Assembly (NCBI GenBank): GCA_016712535.1 | Contig: JADJQW010000002.1 | Span: 1,364,001 to 1,428,000 of the forward strand | DNA length: 64,000 nt | Direction: 5' to 3' | From: Flavobacteriales bacterium | Lineage (GTDB): Bacteria; Bacteroidota; Bacteroidia; Flavobacteriales_F; PHOS-HE28 | Part shown: piece after piece, positions 14,801-23,652 of the stretch | Layout of the letters: the number at the start of each line of letters is the position of its first letter | Numbering within the stretch: position 1 is the stretch's first letter | Position numbers and translations under genes: made by a program | The notes under the pieces: model-generated | What the model was told of the DNA's origin: nothing | What the model saw: only the letters and a program-made list of their open reading frames with translations | Database searches by the model: none

Positions 14801-17523
14801 ATCCCTGCATCGGGGTCAAGGCAAGCGGGCGTGCATTCCACCTCGAATACCCAGTTGCTCTGTTGCCCATCGCGGCAGCTGTTGCTGCCATCGGAATCGA
14901 TCACCAGCATCAGCGTATCGTTCGTTGAAGCGATGGAGAGCTGAGGGGCGCCGAGGTCGGGGTACGAGCCGCTGCCCAAGGAGGGGCTGTTGTCCTCATC
15001 CGTGCCGGCATAGGCGCGGATGATGTCATTCGGGTCCATCGTTCCTGAGATGAATGTCAATGTCAGGGTCTGCTGGTCATCGCTCGCGATGTAGGTGAAC
15101 ACGCGCGGGTCGTTGTTCGCATAGCAGTGCGGCACCGTGATGGTTGTACCGCAGGTCACCGTATCCGGGCAATTGCTGAAGTGGCTGCCCAGGTCGAGCT
15201 CGCAGACCGTGCCGTTGGTGACGGTGACGGCCACCTCTGTGCCGGCCTGGAAATCGGGCAGCGTGTTCACGCCCAATGCGGCGGCTTGGCTGCCGGGGCC
15301 TCCAGGCGTGGCCACCCATTCAATGGTCAGCGCTCCAACAGGATTGCTGGTGATATCGACTTCCAAGGTGAACTCATCGTTGACGCAATCATCCACCACG
15401 GCTGCGGTGGCCACCGGCGCGCCGCACACGTTCACCGTGTAATCGTGTGTCTGCCCGAAAGGCGCTGTTCCGCAAGGCGAGGTCCAGCTGAAGCCCGGGG
15501 ACATGTTCACCCGGCGCACGCGCATGCGCTTATCGCCTGGCGAAGTGCCGTTGGGGATGGTGATGAAGTCGTTGAGCGGATCGGGGAAGAACGCAGGCGA
15601 GGTGTATACGAGCTCGCCCGGATCGTCGAAATCGATGTCATTGTTGAGGTCCACCCAGATCAGGAGCGAATCGAGGCCGAAGTCGGTGGTGCGGTCCACG
15701 GAGAATGCGGTGGGCACGCCGGGCGCCACGAAGGCCGTCTGCGCCGTGAAGTTCAGGTAGCCCGCGGTGGAGGCGTTGCTGTTATTGATGCCTCCATAGG
15801 TGAACTGGGAGATGATCGGGTCGTTGTTGAAGGGCGCGTCGGCCACGCAGTAGTCCTGCAGATGGGCGATCGGTCCGACCCATGGGCTGAGGTTGCCGCC
15901 GCCGCAATCGGCGCGCACGTACACTTGGTAGCTCTGTCCGAAGGTGAGGCCGGTGGCAACGATGGAAAGCGCACCCGTGCTTCCCGCGAAGGTTTCACCG
16001 CCAGTGCCGGGCAAACCGCCTTGACGCACCTCCACATCGTAAGTGATAGCGCTCGGAGCAGCCAGCCATGAAATGTTCGCCGTTGTGGCCGTGGCTGTGC
16101 TCGCCGCTATGCCGGAAGGCAATCCGCAGGTGGGCTCGGGCAGCACATTCAAGCCATAATCCTCCACTTCGCCGAAGGAATTGGTTCCGCTTCCGCAGGG
16201 ATCGAAAACAGGATTGAACGCATTGTCGTGCAAGCGAATCCGCATTGTGGTACGGCCCAAGGTTGCGCCCGACGGCACTAGGATCGTAGCGGTGAACGGA
16301 CCAGTGCCCAAGGGTGATGTGTACATCAGCTCCGAGGGGTCGTTCGCGAAAATGCCGTTCTGGTCCCAATCACACCAGATCTGGATCTGGTCGGTGCTCG
16401 CTGCAGCAGATAGGCTCACGGTCACATCAAAAGAGTTGTTCTCAAGCACGTCTCCGGAGAGCCCACGGAAGTTCTGGTACACGCCAATGGCATCCAGGGA
16501 ATTGTTGTTCACGGTGTTGCCCGAGCCGTAGGACACGTTGGCGATCTTCTCAAAGAAGGCATTGTTGGTGCCGTTCACGCCTGCCGCGCATAATGCGCAC
16601 AAGTGGGATGGTGCCGTAGGCACGAAGAGCGGGTTGCTTGCCACCGCTGGCGGGCTGCTCGGACAGCTCACAAGGCAACGGTAGTACGTATCGCTGGTCT
16701 GCGTGGCCCACTGATTCGGGTGCGTGCCCAGGTTCACGACGTTCACGGTGAAGGCGGCATCATCGGCGCTCTGCCATTGATAGGTGACATCGGGGCCAGG
16801 TGTGGCATTCTCCAGGCTCATGCTGAAGCTGGTGCCAGAGCAGCCGCTGCCCTGAACGAAGAGCGTGTTGCCAGGAGTGGGCGCGCCGTTGCAATTGGGT
16901 TCGCCAATGAGTTGGATCGCCGCGCGGAAAGTGGATTGCGAGAGCGTGGAAACGCCTACGACCGGGGCCGCAGCGTTATTGTAGCGCCGGCAACTATTCA
17001 CGCCGGCGGTGACCGCCGCATAGAATGCGGCGCCCGGATGCGTCACGGCTTCGCTGCGCAGCACCAGCAGCTGGAGGTTGCCTGATCCTGTGCTGTATGC
17101 GAAGGGCGTTTGCAGATTGGCGCCGCTCCAGCCGCTCTTGCTCCAGGTCATCGGCCCATTGTACACCAACGTGTAACCGCCGGTGCCCGCATAGACAGCG
17201 GTCGGCAGCGTAGTGTTGGCGGTGTGGCGCAGGTAAAGGCTCACGCTGCCATACGTGTCGATGGGGCCGGTGCCGCCAGCGATCGCATTCTTGAAGTTGA
17301 TGCGCGTGATGGTGTAGTCCTGGCCGATCTCCGATGCGAAGTACAAATACTCGCCGGCATGATTCTGCAAGATGCTCAACGGGCCGCCGTTCGTAGTGCT
17401 GCCGCCATCGATGGTGACGGTTTGGGCCTGCAGGCGCGCAGAAAAGAGCGCGAGCATCATGGTGATGAGCAGCAGCGGAGCGCTCCGCTGCGGCATGCGC
17501 TTGAAGGTATCGAGGATGTTCAT
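11875..17523 (-). CDS. giant modular cell-surface/secreted protein with T9SS type A sorting domain (1882 aa)
   Basis: A signal peptide ends near SARLQAQ (residues 1-34). The N-terminal domain resembles the small T9SS protein at 60548 (SVSLYLRHTANTTLPTAVYAGTGG). Then follow an Ig-like segment (YQWQSADDAAFTVNVVN), a GEVED module (about 308-464), an FN3-like domain (about 464-550), a second GEVED module (about 554-700), a CUB-like module (about 798-898) very close to that of the 2954-aa protein, PPC-like beta-sandwich domains (about 1007-1400), and a cysteine-bearing segment GTACDDNDAGTENDVYGPDC. The last ~440 residues match the C-terminus of the other giant, ending in a T9SS type A sorting domain (LYPNPNQGD...GLYMATLSAGDRTFTERLVVQP). 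It is an outer-surface protein, probably an adhesin; the ligand is unknown. It follows the small gene at 17550 by 26 bp. Confidence 0.93.
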   Translation of the reverse strand: MNILDTFKRMPQRSAPLLLITMMLALFSARLQAQTVTIDGGSTTNGGPLSILQNHAGEYLYFASEIGQDYTITRINFKNAIAGGTGPIDTYGSVSLYLRHTANTTLPTAVYAGTGGYTLVYNGPMTWSKSGWSGANLQTPFAYSTGSGNLQLLVLRSEAVTHPGAAFYAAVTAGVNSCRRYNNAAAPVVGVSTLSQSTFRAAIQLIGEPNCNGAPTPGNTLFVQGSGCSGTSFSMSLENATPGPDVTYQWQSADDAAFTVNVVNLGTHPNQWATQTSDTYYRCLVSCPSSPPAVASNPLFVPTAPSHLCALCAAGVNGTNNAFFEKIANVSYGSGNTVNNNSLDAIGVYQNFRGLSGDVLENNSFDVTVSLSAAASTDQIQIWCDWDQNGIFANDPSELMYTSPLGTGPFTATILVPSGATLGRTTMRIRLHDNAFNPVFDPCGSGTNSFGEVEDYGLNVLPEPTCGLPSGIAASTATATTANISWLAAPSAITYDVEVRQGGLPGTGGETFAGSTGALSIVATGLTFGQSYQVYVRADCGGGNLSPWVGPIAHLQDYCVADAPFNNDPIISQFTYGGINNSNASTAGYLNFTAQTAFVAPGVPTAFSVDRTTDFGLDSLLIWVDLNNDIDFDDPGELVYTSPAFFPDPLNDFITIPNGTSPGDKRMRVRRVNMSPGFSWTSPCGTAPFGQTHDYTVNVCGAPVATAAVVDDCVNDEFTLEVDITSNPVGALTIEWVATPGGPGSQAAALGVNTLPDFQAGTEVAVTVTNGTVCELDLGSHFSNCPDTVTCGTTITVPHCYANNDPRVFTYIASDDQQTLTLTFISGTMDPNDIIRAYAGTDEDNSPSLGSGSYPDLGAPQLSIASTNDTLMLVIDSDGSNSCRDGQQSNWVFEVECTPACLDPDAGITVNTDCATYEFTIDAEIISTGSGTTTTLRYTVNGGDPTDIPGLLETDIENLGPFAIDDVVNIRLLHESNSSCDRSFGDFTDDNTCIPGEACVGAILLSVNGLGGCPAGGTPGSNATATQDGGLFSCSGSVGPFLDKWYRFNSGANSAIAYSFTSFAFTSLFVEVFEGGCAGTSVHCALGASALSNSFVVTPNTDYWLRMASASAQGGNFTICVSAGVPPPDPCASIANISACAVSTGPVAVPAGTGAWSNNTLGGPFQTPGIERIFTFTPTISGVHTINVLSYSGTAVQYIDFYWKVVGSCNNAGWAYLDDVNAIGPVPGDIANGGVPLNLTAGSTYYIMWDVEETTGRTVAFEVICPIPPPANDDCADAISLTPAPVCAPVAGTNVGASQSVAPSTCSGFTSTVANDVWYSFVATRTSHRVTVAGQGAFDAVVDLRTGACNGTSQVCGDATVDGGTEVLTLGSLTIGETYLVRVYGWAGGTGAFTICVEEPDCLGAFGGAALPGTACDDNDAGTENDVYGPDCVCAGTPPFICTTDLDFVYQADGNDDLTWQIFEQGTNNLMQSGGGALIGSGSEATCLPDGCFYLVVTDGAGDGIVNGGYLLRVNSSVRLIDNLYDQYGNGGFTSGATSQIASNEGFCLPVGTDRLIYTSCDKLDWAPYACGQAFIVANANPLATGYQFWFYDPNGGLSFKRAQASTHCLLSTLPLAQGVLYNVKVRALVGGVYNNWGPACRMMLNNALASCPRTKLLDLPGNQYLSCGQSRTIGSTQLVHARPVKRLVNDGPPCANAFWQNANRYQFRFRIPAENVVILKTSATGQYWVNTNGLTCGKTYEVDVRASFNNGSTWCVTTSNPNSISDPLWGDMCTLSTTCSFGMAQQPIGGTAPEQRLSLYPNPNQGDQFTISLTNIPAEVEQASLELYDAFGKLVLSRSIAVADGMLNARIDLQAGMATGLYMATLSAGDRTFTERLVVQP
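12175..12855 (-). repeat. paralogous 3' module, copy 2 (first copy 2640-3380)
   Basis: This encodes QLVHARPVKR...ENVVILKTSATGQYWVNTNG just before the sorting domain. DNA identity to copy 1 is very high over the central ~150 bp; the interval encoding the FKRAQAS region is shorter here, so the copies differ by small deletions. Confidence 0.7.
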
Positions 17524-17549
17524 GTTCGTTCTGGTATCAAGGGTTCGGT

Positions 17550-17888
17550 TCAGGGCTCCCGGGTTTGCAAGAGTGCATCTTCCGGATCGGACTGGTGCGG
17601 GCTGGTGCGCCGCGCTGTCTTCATCGGCGCTCCGGCGGTTTGCGTACCGGCTGAATTGCTGAGCGCACCGCCTTCACCGGCCTGTGGTGATGGCACCGGA
17701 GCAGCCGTCTTCACTTCTGCTTTCGATTGCTTCACATTCGCGGGCGGCAGATCAGGTTTCGCCACAGGCGCCACCGTGGTCTCGGTGTCAACCGCAATGC
17801 TCTGTGCATGCGCGCTGGACTGTGCTAGCAGCAGGCCAGCCAGCGCGCTCGCATGCAGCGCTCCTTTCAAGACAAGGTTCAGGTTCAT
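17550..17888 (-). CDS. small secreted alanine/proline-rich protein upstream of second giant T9SS gene
   Basis: This is a 112-aa protein of no recognised family. A signal peptide is clear (MNLNLVLKGALHASALAGLL..., ending AHAQ at about residue 29). The mature part is low-complexity (VAPVAKPDLPPANVKQ, PVPSPQAGEGG), without cysteine. It lies 26 bp before the 1882-aa T9SS gene, in the same arrangement as 11243-11578. The two small proteins share size, signal peptide and composition but no obvious residue-level alignment. The leader before the ATG reads CCCTAACCAACACCC, similar to leaders of other secreted genes here. Confidence 0.7.
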   Translation of the reverse strand: MNLNLVLKGALHASALAGLLLAQSSAHAQSIAVDTETTVAPVAKPDLPPANVKQSKAEVKTAAPVPSPQAGEGGALSNSAGTQTAGAPMKTARRTSPHQSDPEDALLQTREP

Positions 17889-18144
17889 GTTGAAGGGTGT
17901 TGGTTAGGGTTTCGGAGGGGAGCGGGCCATCATGCCAAGCAGCGTGAATCATGCGCATGAGCGCGTTTCACATCAACAGAGAGCAAGATGGATGGCGTAT
18001 CGGAAAGCGGAGGCGAAGGCCGTGGTTCTGGGTTGGTCAGGGTAAGGGGATGCCGAAAGTATCGGGTCGAATGGTGTGATGCAAGGGGTGTGGAAATCTT
18101 GGGGCTGGGCCGTCCGCGAGTTTCCCGGCTTACCGGTCCACGGG

Positions 18145-18152
18145 TACATTGG
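18145..18152 (+). promoter_or_regulatory. TAnnTTTG-like -7 box just before nhaC
   Basis: TACATTGG matches the consensus at seven of eight positions and ends 4 nt before the ATG. TTTC at 18121-18124 lies 20 nt upstream, in the -33 position. The implied leader is nearly absent. Confidence 0.4.
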
Positions 18153-18156
18153 CCGC

Positions 18157-19605
18157 ATGAGCGCACACCGGACGGCAAGGCCCCCATCCATCTTCCAAGC
18201 GCTGCTGCCCGTGGTCGCGCTCGTAGCGCTGCTCGCACAGAATGTGCTGGTGTTCGGCGACAGCGGGCTCGATGGCCCGAACCAGCTGGCATTGCTGTTC
18301 GCTGCGGCAATCGCGATCGGCATCGGCCTTTACAACGGATCGTCATTCACCGAACTGCTCGACCACATCGTGCGTGGGATCACCACGGCCCTCGGTGCCA
18401 TCCTCATCCTCTTGCTGATCGGTGCGCTGGCTGGCACCTGGCTCATCAGCGGGATCGTGCCGGCCATGATCGATCACGGCTTGCTGCTGCTCTCGCCCAA
18501 GGCCTTCTTGTTCGCGGCCTGCCTGGTCTGCTGCGTGGTGTCACTCGCCACAGGGTCATCATGGAGCACCGCTGCAACGGTGGGCATTGCGCTCATGGGC
18601 ATCGGCAAGGCCCTGGGCTTCCACGAGGGCATGGTGGCGGGCGCCATAGTCAGCGGAGCCTACTTCGGGGACAAGCTCAGCCCGCTCAGCGACACCACGA
18701 ACCTGGCACCTGCTGTTGCAGGCACGGATCTGTTCTCGCACATCCGCTACATGCTCAATACCACTGTGCCGAGCATCATCATCACGTTGTTGGCTTTCCT
18801 GGGCATCGGGCTGTTCGCCGCTCCGGATGGGGCCATCACGGGAGTGGAGGAATTGCGCGCCGCGATCCATGGGCGCTTCAGGATCGGCTGGTGGCTGTAC
18901 CTGGTCCCTGCTGCGGTGGTGATCATGATCTGGCGGCGAATGCCGGCCTTGCCGGCCCTTTTCATCGGCGTGCTGCTAGGCGCAGCAGCAGCGCTCATCT
19001 TCCAGCGCCCTTTGCTCAGTCATCTAGCCGGCGGCGACTCGTGGCAGCATCTTTATAAGGTCATCATCGGCACCATGGGCTCTGGCGCCACCATTGAGAC
19101 CGGCAGCGCCATCGTGGATGAGCTGCTCAGCGCCAAGGGCATGTTCGGCATGCTCAAGACCATCTGGCTCGTCCTGTGCGCCATGGTCTTCGGCGGCGCC
19201 ATGGAAGGTGCCGGGCTCTTGCAGCGACTTGCAGCGGCCATACTGACCAAGGCGCGGACCGATGGCTCGCTCATCGCGGCTACGGCGGGCAGCTGCGTGC
19301 TGGTGAACGCCACCGCATCGGACCAGTACTTGAGCATCGTGGTGCCGGGCCGCATGTTCGCGCCGGTATTCGCTGAGCGCGGCCTGCATCCCAAATTGCT
19401 CAGCCGGACACTGGAGGACAGCGGCACCGTTACCAGTGCGCTGGTTCCTTGGAATACGTGCGGGGCGTACATGGGCAGCGTGCTCGGCGTGGCCACCATG
19501 ACCTACCTGCCGTTCTGCTTCTTCAACCTGATCAGCCCATTGATGACGGTGCTGCAAGGCGCTTTGGGCTGGCGCATCGCGCGCATCGCGAAGCCGGCCG
19601 GGTAA
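18157..19605 (+). CDS. nhaC: Na+/H+ antiporter, NhaC family
   Basis: This is a 482-aa polytopic inner-membrane protein with about 11-12 hydrophobic segments. Family hallmarks include SLATGSSWSTAATVGIALMG, GAIVSGAYFGDKLSPLSDTT and NLAPAVAGTDLFSH, which contain conserved polar membrane residues of the NhaC/ArsB-like ion transporter superfamily. It should exchange cytoplasmic Na+ for external H+ in pH and sodium homeostasis. The ATG at 18157 is chosen because the family begins just before the first membrane segment and because a TACATTGG box (18145-18152) ends 4 nt before it; the reading frame stays open upstream. Region 17889-18156 holds only the divergent leaders of this gene and the small secreted gene. 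Confidence 0.92.
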   Translation: MSAHRTARPPSIFQALLPVVALVALLAQNVLVFGDSGLDGPNQLALLFAAAIAIGIGLYNGSSFTELLDHIVRGITTALGAILILLLIGALAGTWLISGIVPAMIDHGLLLLSPKAFLFAACLVCCVVSLATGSSWSTAATVGIALMGIGKALGFHEGMVAGAIVSGAYFGDKLSPLSDTTNLAPAVAGTDLFSHIRYMLNTTVPSIIITLLAFLGIGLFAAPDGAITGVEELRAAIHGRFRIGWWLYLVPAAVVIMIWRRMPALPALFIGVLLGAAAALIFQRPLLSHLAGGDSWQHLYKVIIGTMGSGATIETGSAIVDELLSAKGMFGMLKTIWLVLCAMVFGGAMEGAGLLQRLAAAILTKARTDGSLIAATAGSCVLVNATASDQYLSIVVPGRMFAPVFAERGLHPKLLSRTLEDSGTVTSALVPWNTCGAYMGSVLGVATMTYLPFCFFNLISPLMTVLQGALGWRIARIAKPAG

Positions 19606-19638
19606 CCGAGCGCAGGCCATTGCCGTAGAACCAGCCCG

Positions 19639-20382
19639 ATGAATGTGCCACGAGCGCTCATCCTTTGGGGGGGGCTTTCACTGACGACCGCTTGCGCTGC
19701 GCAGCCCGATACGCTGATGCTGGCCGCTGATGAGCTTTATGTGATGGGCGATGCGGGAGAGGACCCCGCGCCGGACCTCAACGCGTACGAACGGTACAAT
19801 CCGGTCACCGCCGGAGACAGCGTTCGCCGCTGCAACGGCTTTCCGTGCACGGGGGCGGTGGAGGACAAGTACCCCGACGGCCAGCTGAAGCACAAGGGCT
19901 ATTACGACAATGGGCTCCTTGTCCTGTACAAGAATTACTATCCAACCGGGCAGCTCGAACGCGAGTTCAGGCGCACGGACGATTTGCGCGCCGTGCAGCG
20001 CTCATGGCACGCCAACGGACAGCCGCGCTCCGAGATCCGTTATGCTGAAGGACAGGTGGTGCTCTACAAGGACCATTATATCAACGGCGTGCTGAGGTAT
20101 GCAGAGGAGCGCCAGCGCAATGGCGGCTGCTATACCCGCATGGAGCTCTTCGATGCGGAGGGGCGGCCGATCAGCACGCTCGTGCTCGCGGATAAGGCCA
20201 AGGGCCTCATCGACATCAGCGAGTACCACCCTGGTGGGGCGCTGAAAAGCCAAGGCCGCGCACGATGCGACAGGCATTCGCTGGAGACCACGCGCATCGG
20301 AACCTGGACCTACTTCGATCCCGCCGGCGCGACCGTGCGCCAAGAGGATTACCTCGATGGCAAGGTGCACGCCGTGCGCTGA
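19639..20382 (+). CDS. secreted YwqK-type (MORN-like repeat) protein
   Basis: This is a 247-aa protein with an N-terminal hydrophobic signal (ALILWGGLSLTTACAAQP). Repeats of the form YPDGQLKHKGYYDNG, YPTGQLEREFR and HANGQPRSEIRYAEG are the MORN_2/YwqK repeat pattern. Many Bacteroidota carry such proteins, often annotated as 'YwqK family antitoxin', but no toxin gene is adjacent and the signal peptide argues for an exported structural or binding role. It starts 33 bp after nhaC on the same strand and could be co-transcribed. A strong bidirectional terminator follows. Confidence 0.75.
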   Translation: MNVPRALILWGGLSLTTACAAQPDTLMLAADELYVMGDAGEDPAPDLNAYERYNPVTAGDSVRRCNGFPCTGAVEDKYPDGQLKHKGYYDNGLLVLYKNYYPTGQLEREFRRTDDLRAVQRSWHANGQPRSEIRYAEGQVVLYKDHYINGVLRYAEERQRNGGCYTRMELFDAEGRPISTLVLADKAKGLIDISEYHPGGALKSQGRARCDRHSLETTRIGTWTYFDPAGATVRQEDYLDGKVHAVR

Positions 20383-20404
20383 ATGGGCCGACCGAGTGGA
20401 ATGA

Positions 20405-20433
20405 GCGAGCCCCGCGATGATCGCGGGGCTCGC
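20405..20433. terminator. bidirectional terminator between YwqK-type gene and dnaK
   Basis: A perfect 13-bp stem (GCGAGCCCCGCGA / TCGCGGGGCTCGC) with loop TGA lies between convergent genes ending at 20382 (+) and 20478 (-). Confidence 0.7.
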
Positions 20434-20477
20434 TGCTTGGTGCTTGCCGCAAGCCTCGGGTCGGGAAGGTCCGACCC

Positions 20478-22379
20478 CTACTTGCTGTCCTTCACTTCCT
20501 CGAAATCGACATCCTTCACCTCGGAGTCGGTGGAGCTGGCGTTGCCTGCATTGCCGTTTCCATTGGCTTGGCCTTGCTGCGCAGCATTGTACATCTCCTG
20601 GCTGGCCGCTTGGAAGGCGGTGTTCAACTCGCCCATGAGCTTCTCGCAGGCATCAGCGTCTTGCGCCTTGTGCGCGTCCTTCAGCCGGCTGAGCGCCTCT
20701 TCGATCGGCTTCTTCTTCTCGTCGGGGATCTTCTCGCCGTAATCCTTGAGGCTCTTCTCGGTCTGGAAGATGAGGCTGTCGGCGGCGTTGAGCTTGTCCA
20801 CGGTCTCTCGCGCCTTCTTGTCGGCATCGGCGTTGGCCTCTGCCTCCTTCTTCATCTTCTCGATCTCCTCCTTGCTCAGGCCGCTGCTGGCCTCGATGCG
20901 GATGCTCTGCTCCTTGCCGGTGGCCTTGTCCTTCGCGCCCACGTGCAGGATGCCGTTGGCGTCGATATCGAAGGTGACCTCGATCTGCGGCACGCCGCGC
21001 GGTGCAGGAGGGATGCCATCGAGGTGGAAGCGGCCGATGGTGCGGTTGCCGTTGGCCATGGGGCGCTCGCCTTGCAGCACATGGATCTCCACGCTGGGCT
21101 GGCTGTCGCTGGCCGTGCTGAAGGTCTCGCTCTTCTTGGTGGGGATGGTGGTGTTCGCTTCGATGAGCTTGGTCATCACTCCGCCCATGGTCTCGATGCC
21201 CAGGCTGAGCGGGGTCACGTCGAGCAGGAGCACGTCCTTCACATCGCCGGTGAGCACGCCGCCTTGGATCGCGGCGCCGATGGCCACCACTTCGTCGGGG
21301 TTCACGCCCTTGCTGGGCTCCTTGCCGAAGAACTTCTTCACGGCATCCTGGATGGCTGGAATGCGGGTGCTGCCGCCCACCAGGATCACCTCGTCGATGT
21401 CCGTGGTCTTGAGGCCGGCGTTCTTCAATGCGCTCTCGCACGGGGCGATGGTGCGCTTGATGAGGCTGTCCGCGAGCTGCTCGAACTTGGCGCGGGTGAG
21501 GCTGCGCACCAAGTGCTGCGGGATGCCATCCACCGGCATGATATAGGGCAGGTTGATCTCGCTGCTGGTGGTTGAGCTGAGCTCGATCTTCGCTTTCTCG
21601 GCAGCCTCCTTCAGGCGCTGAAGGGCCATGGGGTCCTTACGCAGGTCGATGTTGAATTGGCCCTTGAATTCTTCGGCCAGCCAGTCGATGATCACCTGGT
21701 CGAAGTCGTCGCCGCCCAAGTGGGTGTCCCCGTCGGTGCTCTTCACCTCGAACACGCCATCGCCCAGTTCGAGCACGCTCACGTCGTGGGTGCCGCCGCC
21801 GCAGTCGAATACCACGATCTTCTGGTCCTTGTGCTTCTTGTCGAGGCCATAGGCGAGCGCTGCCGCCGTGGGCTCGTTGATGATGCGGCGCACTTTCAGG
21901 CCAGCGATCTCGCCGGCTTCCTTCGTGGCTTGGCGCTGGGCATCGTTGAAGTAGGCAGGCACAGTGATCACGGCCTCGTTCACCGTGGTGCCCAGGTAAT
22001 CCTCGGCGGTCTTCTTCATCTTCTGCAGGATCATGGCGCTGATCTCCTGCGGGGTGTAGTGCCGGTCTCCGATGGCCACGCGCGGGGTGTTGCTCGCGCC
22101 GCGCTCCACCGTGTAGGGCATGCGCGCGATCTCCTTCGCGCACTCATCGAAGGAATTGCCCATGAAGCGCTTGATGGAGGAGATGGTGTTCTTCGGGTTG
22201 GTGATGGCCTGACGCTTGGCGGGGTCACCCACTTTGCGCTCGCCGCCCTCTACGAAGGCCACGATGCTGGGCGTGGTGCGCTTGCCCTCGCTATTGGCGA
22301 TCACCACAGGCTCGTTGCCCTCCATCACGGAGACGCAGCTGTTGGTGGTGCCCAGGTCGATGCCGATGATCTTGCTCAT
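20478..22379 (-). CDS. dnaK: chaperone protein DnaK (Hsp70)
   Basis: This is a 633-aa cytoplasmic Hsp70. The nucleotide-binding domain starts MSKIIGIDLGTTNSCVSVMEG and contains FDCGGGTHDVSVLELG and ILVGGSTRIPAIQ. The substrate domain contains DVTPLSLGIETMGGVMTKLI. The C-terminal lid ends in a glycine/asparagine-rich linker and acidic tail (EVKDVDFEEVKDSK). It folds client proteins in an ATP cycle with DnaJ and GrpE, neither of which is adjacent (a partial J-domain protein lies at the window end). Position 4 of the phosphate motif is His (GGGTHDVS) rather than the more usual Phe, which I believe occurs in other Bacteroidota. The ORF is intact and of normal length. Confidence 0.98.
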   Translation of the reverse strand: MSKIIGIDLGTTNSCVSVMEGNEPVVIANSEGKRTTPSIVAFVEGGERKVGDPAKRQAITNPKNTISSIKRFMGNSFDECAKEIARMPYTVERGASNTPRVAIGDRHYTPQEISAMILQKMKKTAEDYLGTTVNEAVITVPAYFNDAQRQATKEAGEIAGLKVRRIINEPTAAALAYGLDKKHKDQKIVVFDCGGGTHDVSVLELGDGVFEVKSTDGDTHLGGDDFDQVIIDWLAEEFKGQFNIDLRKDPMALQRLKEAAEKAKIELSSTTSSEINLPYIMPVDGIPQHLVRSLTRAKFEQLADSLIKRTIAPCESALKNAGLKTTDIDEVILVGGSTRIPAIQDAVKKFFGKEPSKGVNPDEVVAIGAAIQGGVLTGDVKDVLLLDVTPLSLGIETMGGVMTKLIEANTTIPTKKSETFSTASDSQPSVEIHVLQGERPMANGNRTIGRFHLDGIPPAPRGVPQIEVTFDIDANGILHVGAKDKATGKEQSIRIEASSGLSKEEIEKMKKEAEANADADKKARETVDKLNAADSLIFQTEKSLKDYGEKIPDEKKKPIEEALSRLKDAHKAQDADACEKLMGELNTAFQAASQEMYNAAQQGQANGNGNAGNASSTDSEVKDVDFEEVKDSK

Positions 22380-22542
22380 GTGTATGCGCCGAGGTCCGGC
22401 GCCGGTGTTGGTTTGTAGGACAGGTTGTTCAGCGGCGCGGCAGGATCAACCACCATGCCACCGGACAAGAAGGGAGAGAAGCTGCCATGATGCACCGAAA
22501 GGCCCGCCAATGGGGGCCATGGAACGCTGTCAGCTTGGCATG

Positions 22543-23631
22543 TCAGGGGCAGACGAAGCCATCCTGCGGGGAGCAGAAGCGCAGGTCGCCCGTATAGTTG
22601 CCGTCAATCAGTTCATTGAAGGACTGCGTGCTCAATCGTTTGCCTCGGGTGGTCTTCTCATACCGGCTGCCCCAGACTCCAATGCCGTTCTCGAGGTTGC
22701 TGTACGCGGGCCTATCATTCACGATGCCGGTTACGGGCTCGGTTAGGGTCAAGTAGGTGTGGAGGTCGTCGTTGGCCACGGAGACCACGAAGTCGATTCC
22801 CCGGAAAATGCGGCGATCCACGCTCTCCCAACCCGACTGGCTCTTGATCTGGCTTTCCACAGCGCTATAGAAGGTCTCTCCGGCAAGACGCACCGCCATG
22901 TCCTCATTCACGAAGGACGAGACTTTCGGAGAGCCGATCTTCTGACTGATGCTGCGGGCCACGGTGTCCGTTCCGGTCACTTCATCGTATCGGAACTTCC
23001 ACTCCACCACGAAGCGCTTGCAATCAGCCCGTGATGTCCAGTTGAACTCGTAATCCGAATAGCTGTTGCCCGCTGTGTTCCTTAGAGCTACGCGAGCTCC
23101 ATTGGCCACTGTATCCTGATCCACTGGGTCCACCTTGAAGTCATTGGTGATCGGGGTCTCGGCGGTGACGGTCTTGCCGTTCACGTTCATCACAAGCCGG
23201 TAGCTGTCGTCCTGCCAGAGGAACATCCGCACTCCGAGGTTGCTGGCGGGAATCGTCTGGGTATAGGGCGACACGAAGTACTTGAGCTTCTGCACCGGTG
23301 CATAGAAGGTGCCCGGCTCGCGGTTCACCACGACCGTGTCCAGCAGTGGGAAGGAATCGAGCAGCGCACCGGAACTGCTCACACGGAAAACCTTGGCGTA
23401 GGAGATGGCCTCGCCGCTGTATTCACTGGAGTCGCGCACTTGGGCCATGTCGAGTGCGTTGCCGGTGCCCAAGAAGGCCTTGTTCACCTTCACGAAATGC
23501 ACGGAGTCCTTCTGGTTCAAGAGCCCGTACACGATGGTGATGTCCTTGTACGGCTCATTGATGTCGAGCTCAGTGCTGCAACCGGTGAGCAAGGAGGCGG
23601 CCAGGAGCGCGAAGGGGATTGAACGGTGCAT
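22543..23631 (-). CDS. exported lipoprotein, possibly DUF4249-like
   Basis: This is a 362-aa protein with a lipoprotein signal peptide (MHRSIPFALLAASLLTGC, lipobox LTGC, Cys18). The mature part starts STELDINEPYKDITIVYGLLNQKDSVHFVKVNKAFLG, resembling DUF4249-type outer-membrane lipoproteins, which usually accompany a TonB-dependent receptor; none is adjacent. Family assignment is tentative. The frame remains open upstream to 25089 but that part is antisense to panB and rluA-type genes; the ATG at 23631 is supported by the lipobox and by a perfect TATCTTTG box at 23653-23660. Confidence 0.8.
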   Translation of the reverse strand: MHRSIPFALLAASLLTGCSTELDINEPYKDITIVYGLLNQKDSVHFVKVNKAFLGTGNALDMAQVRDSSEYSGEAISYAKVFRVSSSGALLDSFPLLDTVVVNREPGTFYAPVQKLKYFVSPYTQTIPASNLGVRMFLWQDDSYRLVMNVNGKTVTAETPITNDFKVDPVDQDTVANGARVALRNTAGNSYSDYEFNWTSRADCKRFVVEWKFRYDEVTGTDTVARSISQKIGSPKVSSFVNEDMAVRLAGETFYSAVESQIKSQSGWESVDRRIFRGIDFVVSVANDDLHTYLTLTEPVTGIVNDRPAYSNLENGIGVWGSRYEKTTRGKRLSTQSFNELIDGNYTGDLRFCSPQDGFVCP

Positions 23632-23652
23632 GCGGTTGCCGATGGAGGCGGC

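Noticed and set aside
19639..20382. Toxin-antitoxin module (YwqK family antitoxin)
   Set aside because: The protein has an export signal and no toxin gene is adjacent; the antitoxin label is an annotation habit for MORN-like repeats.
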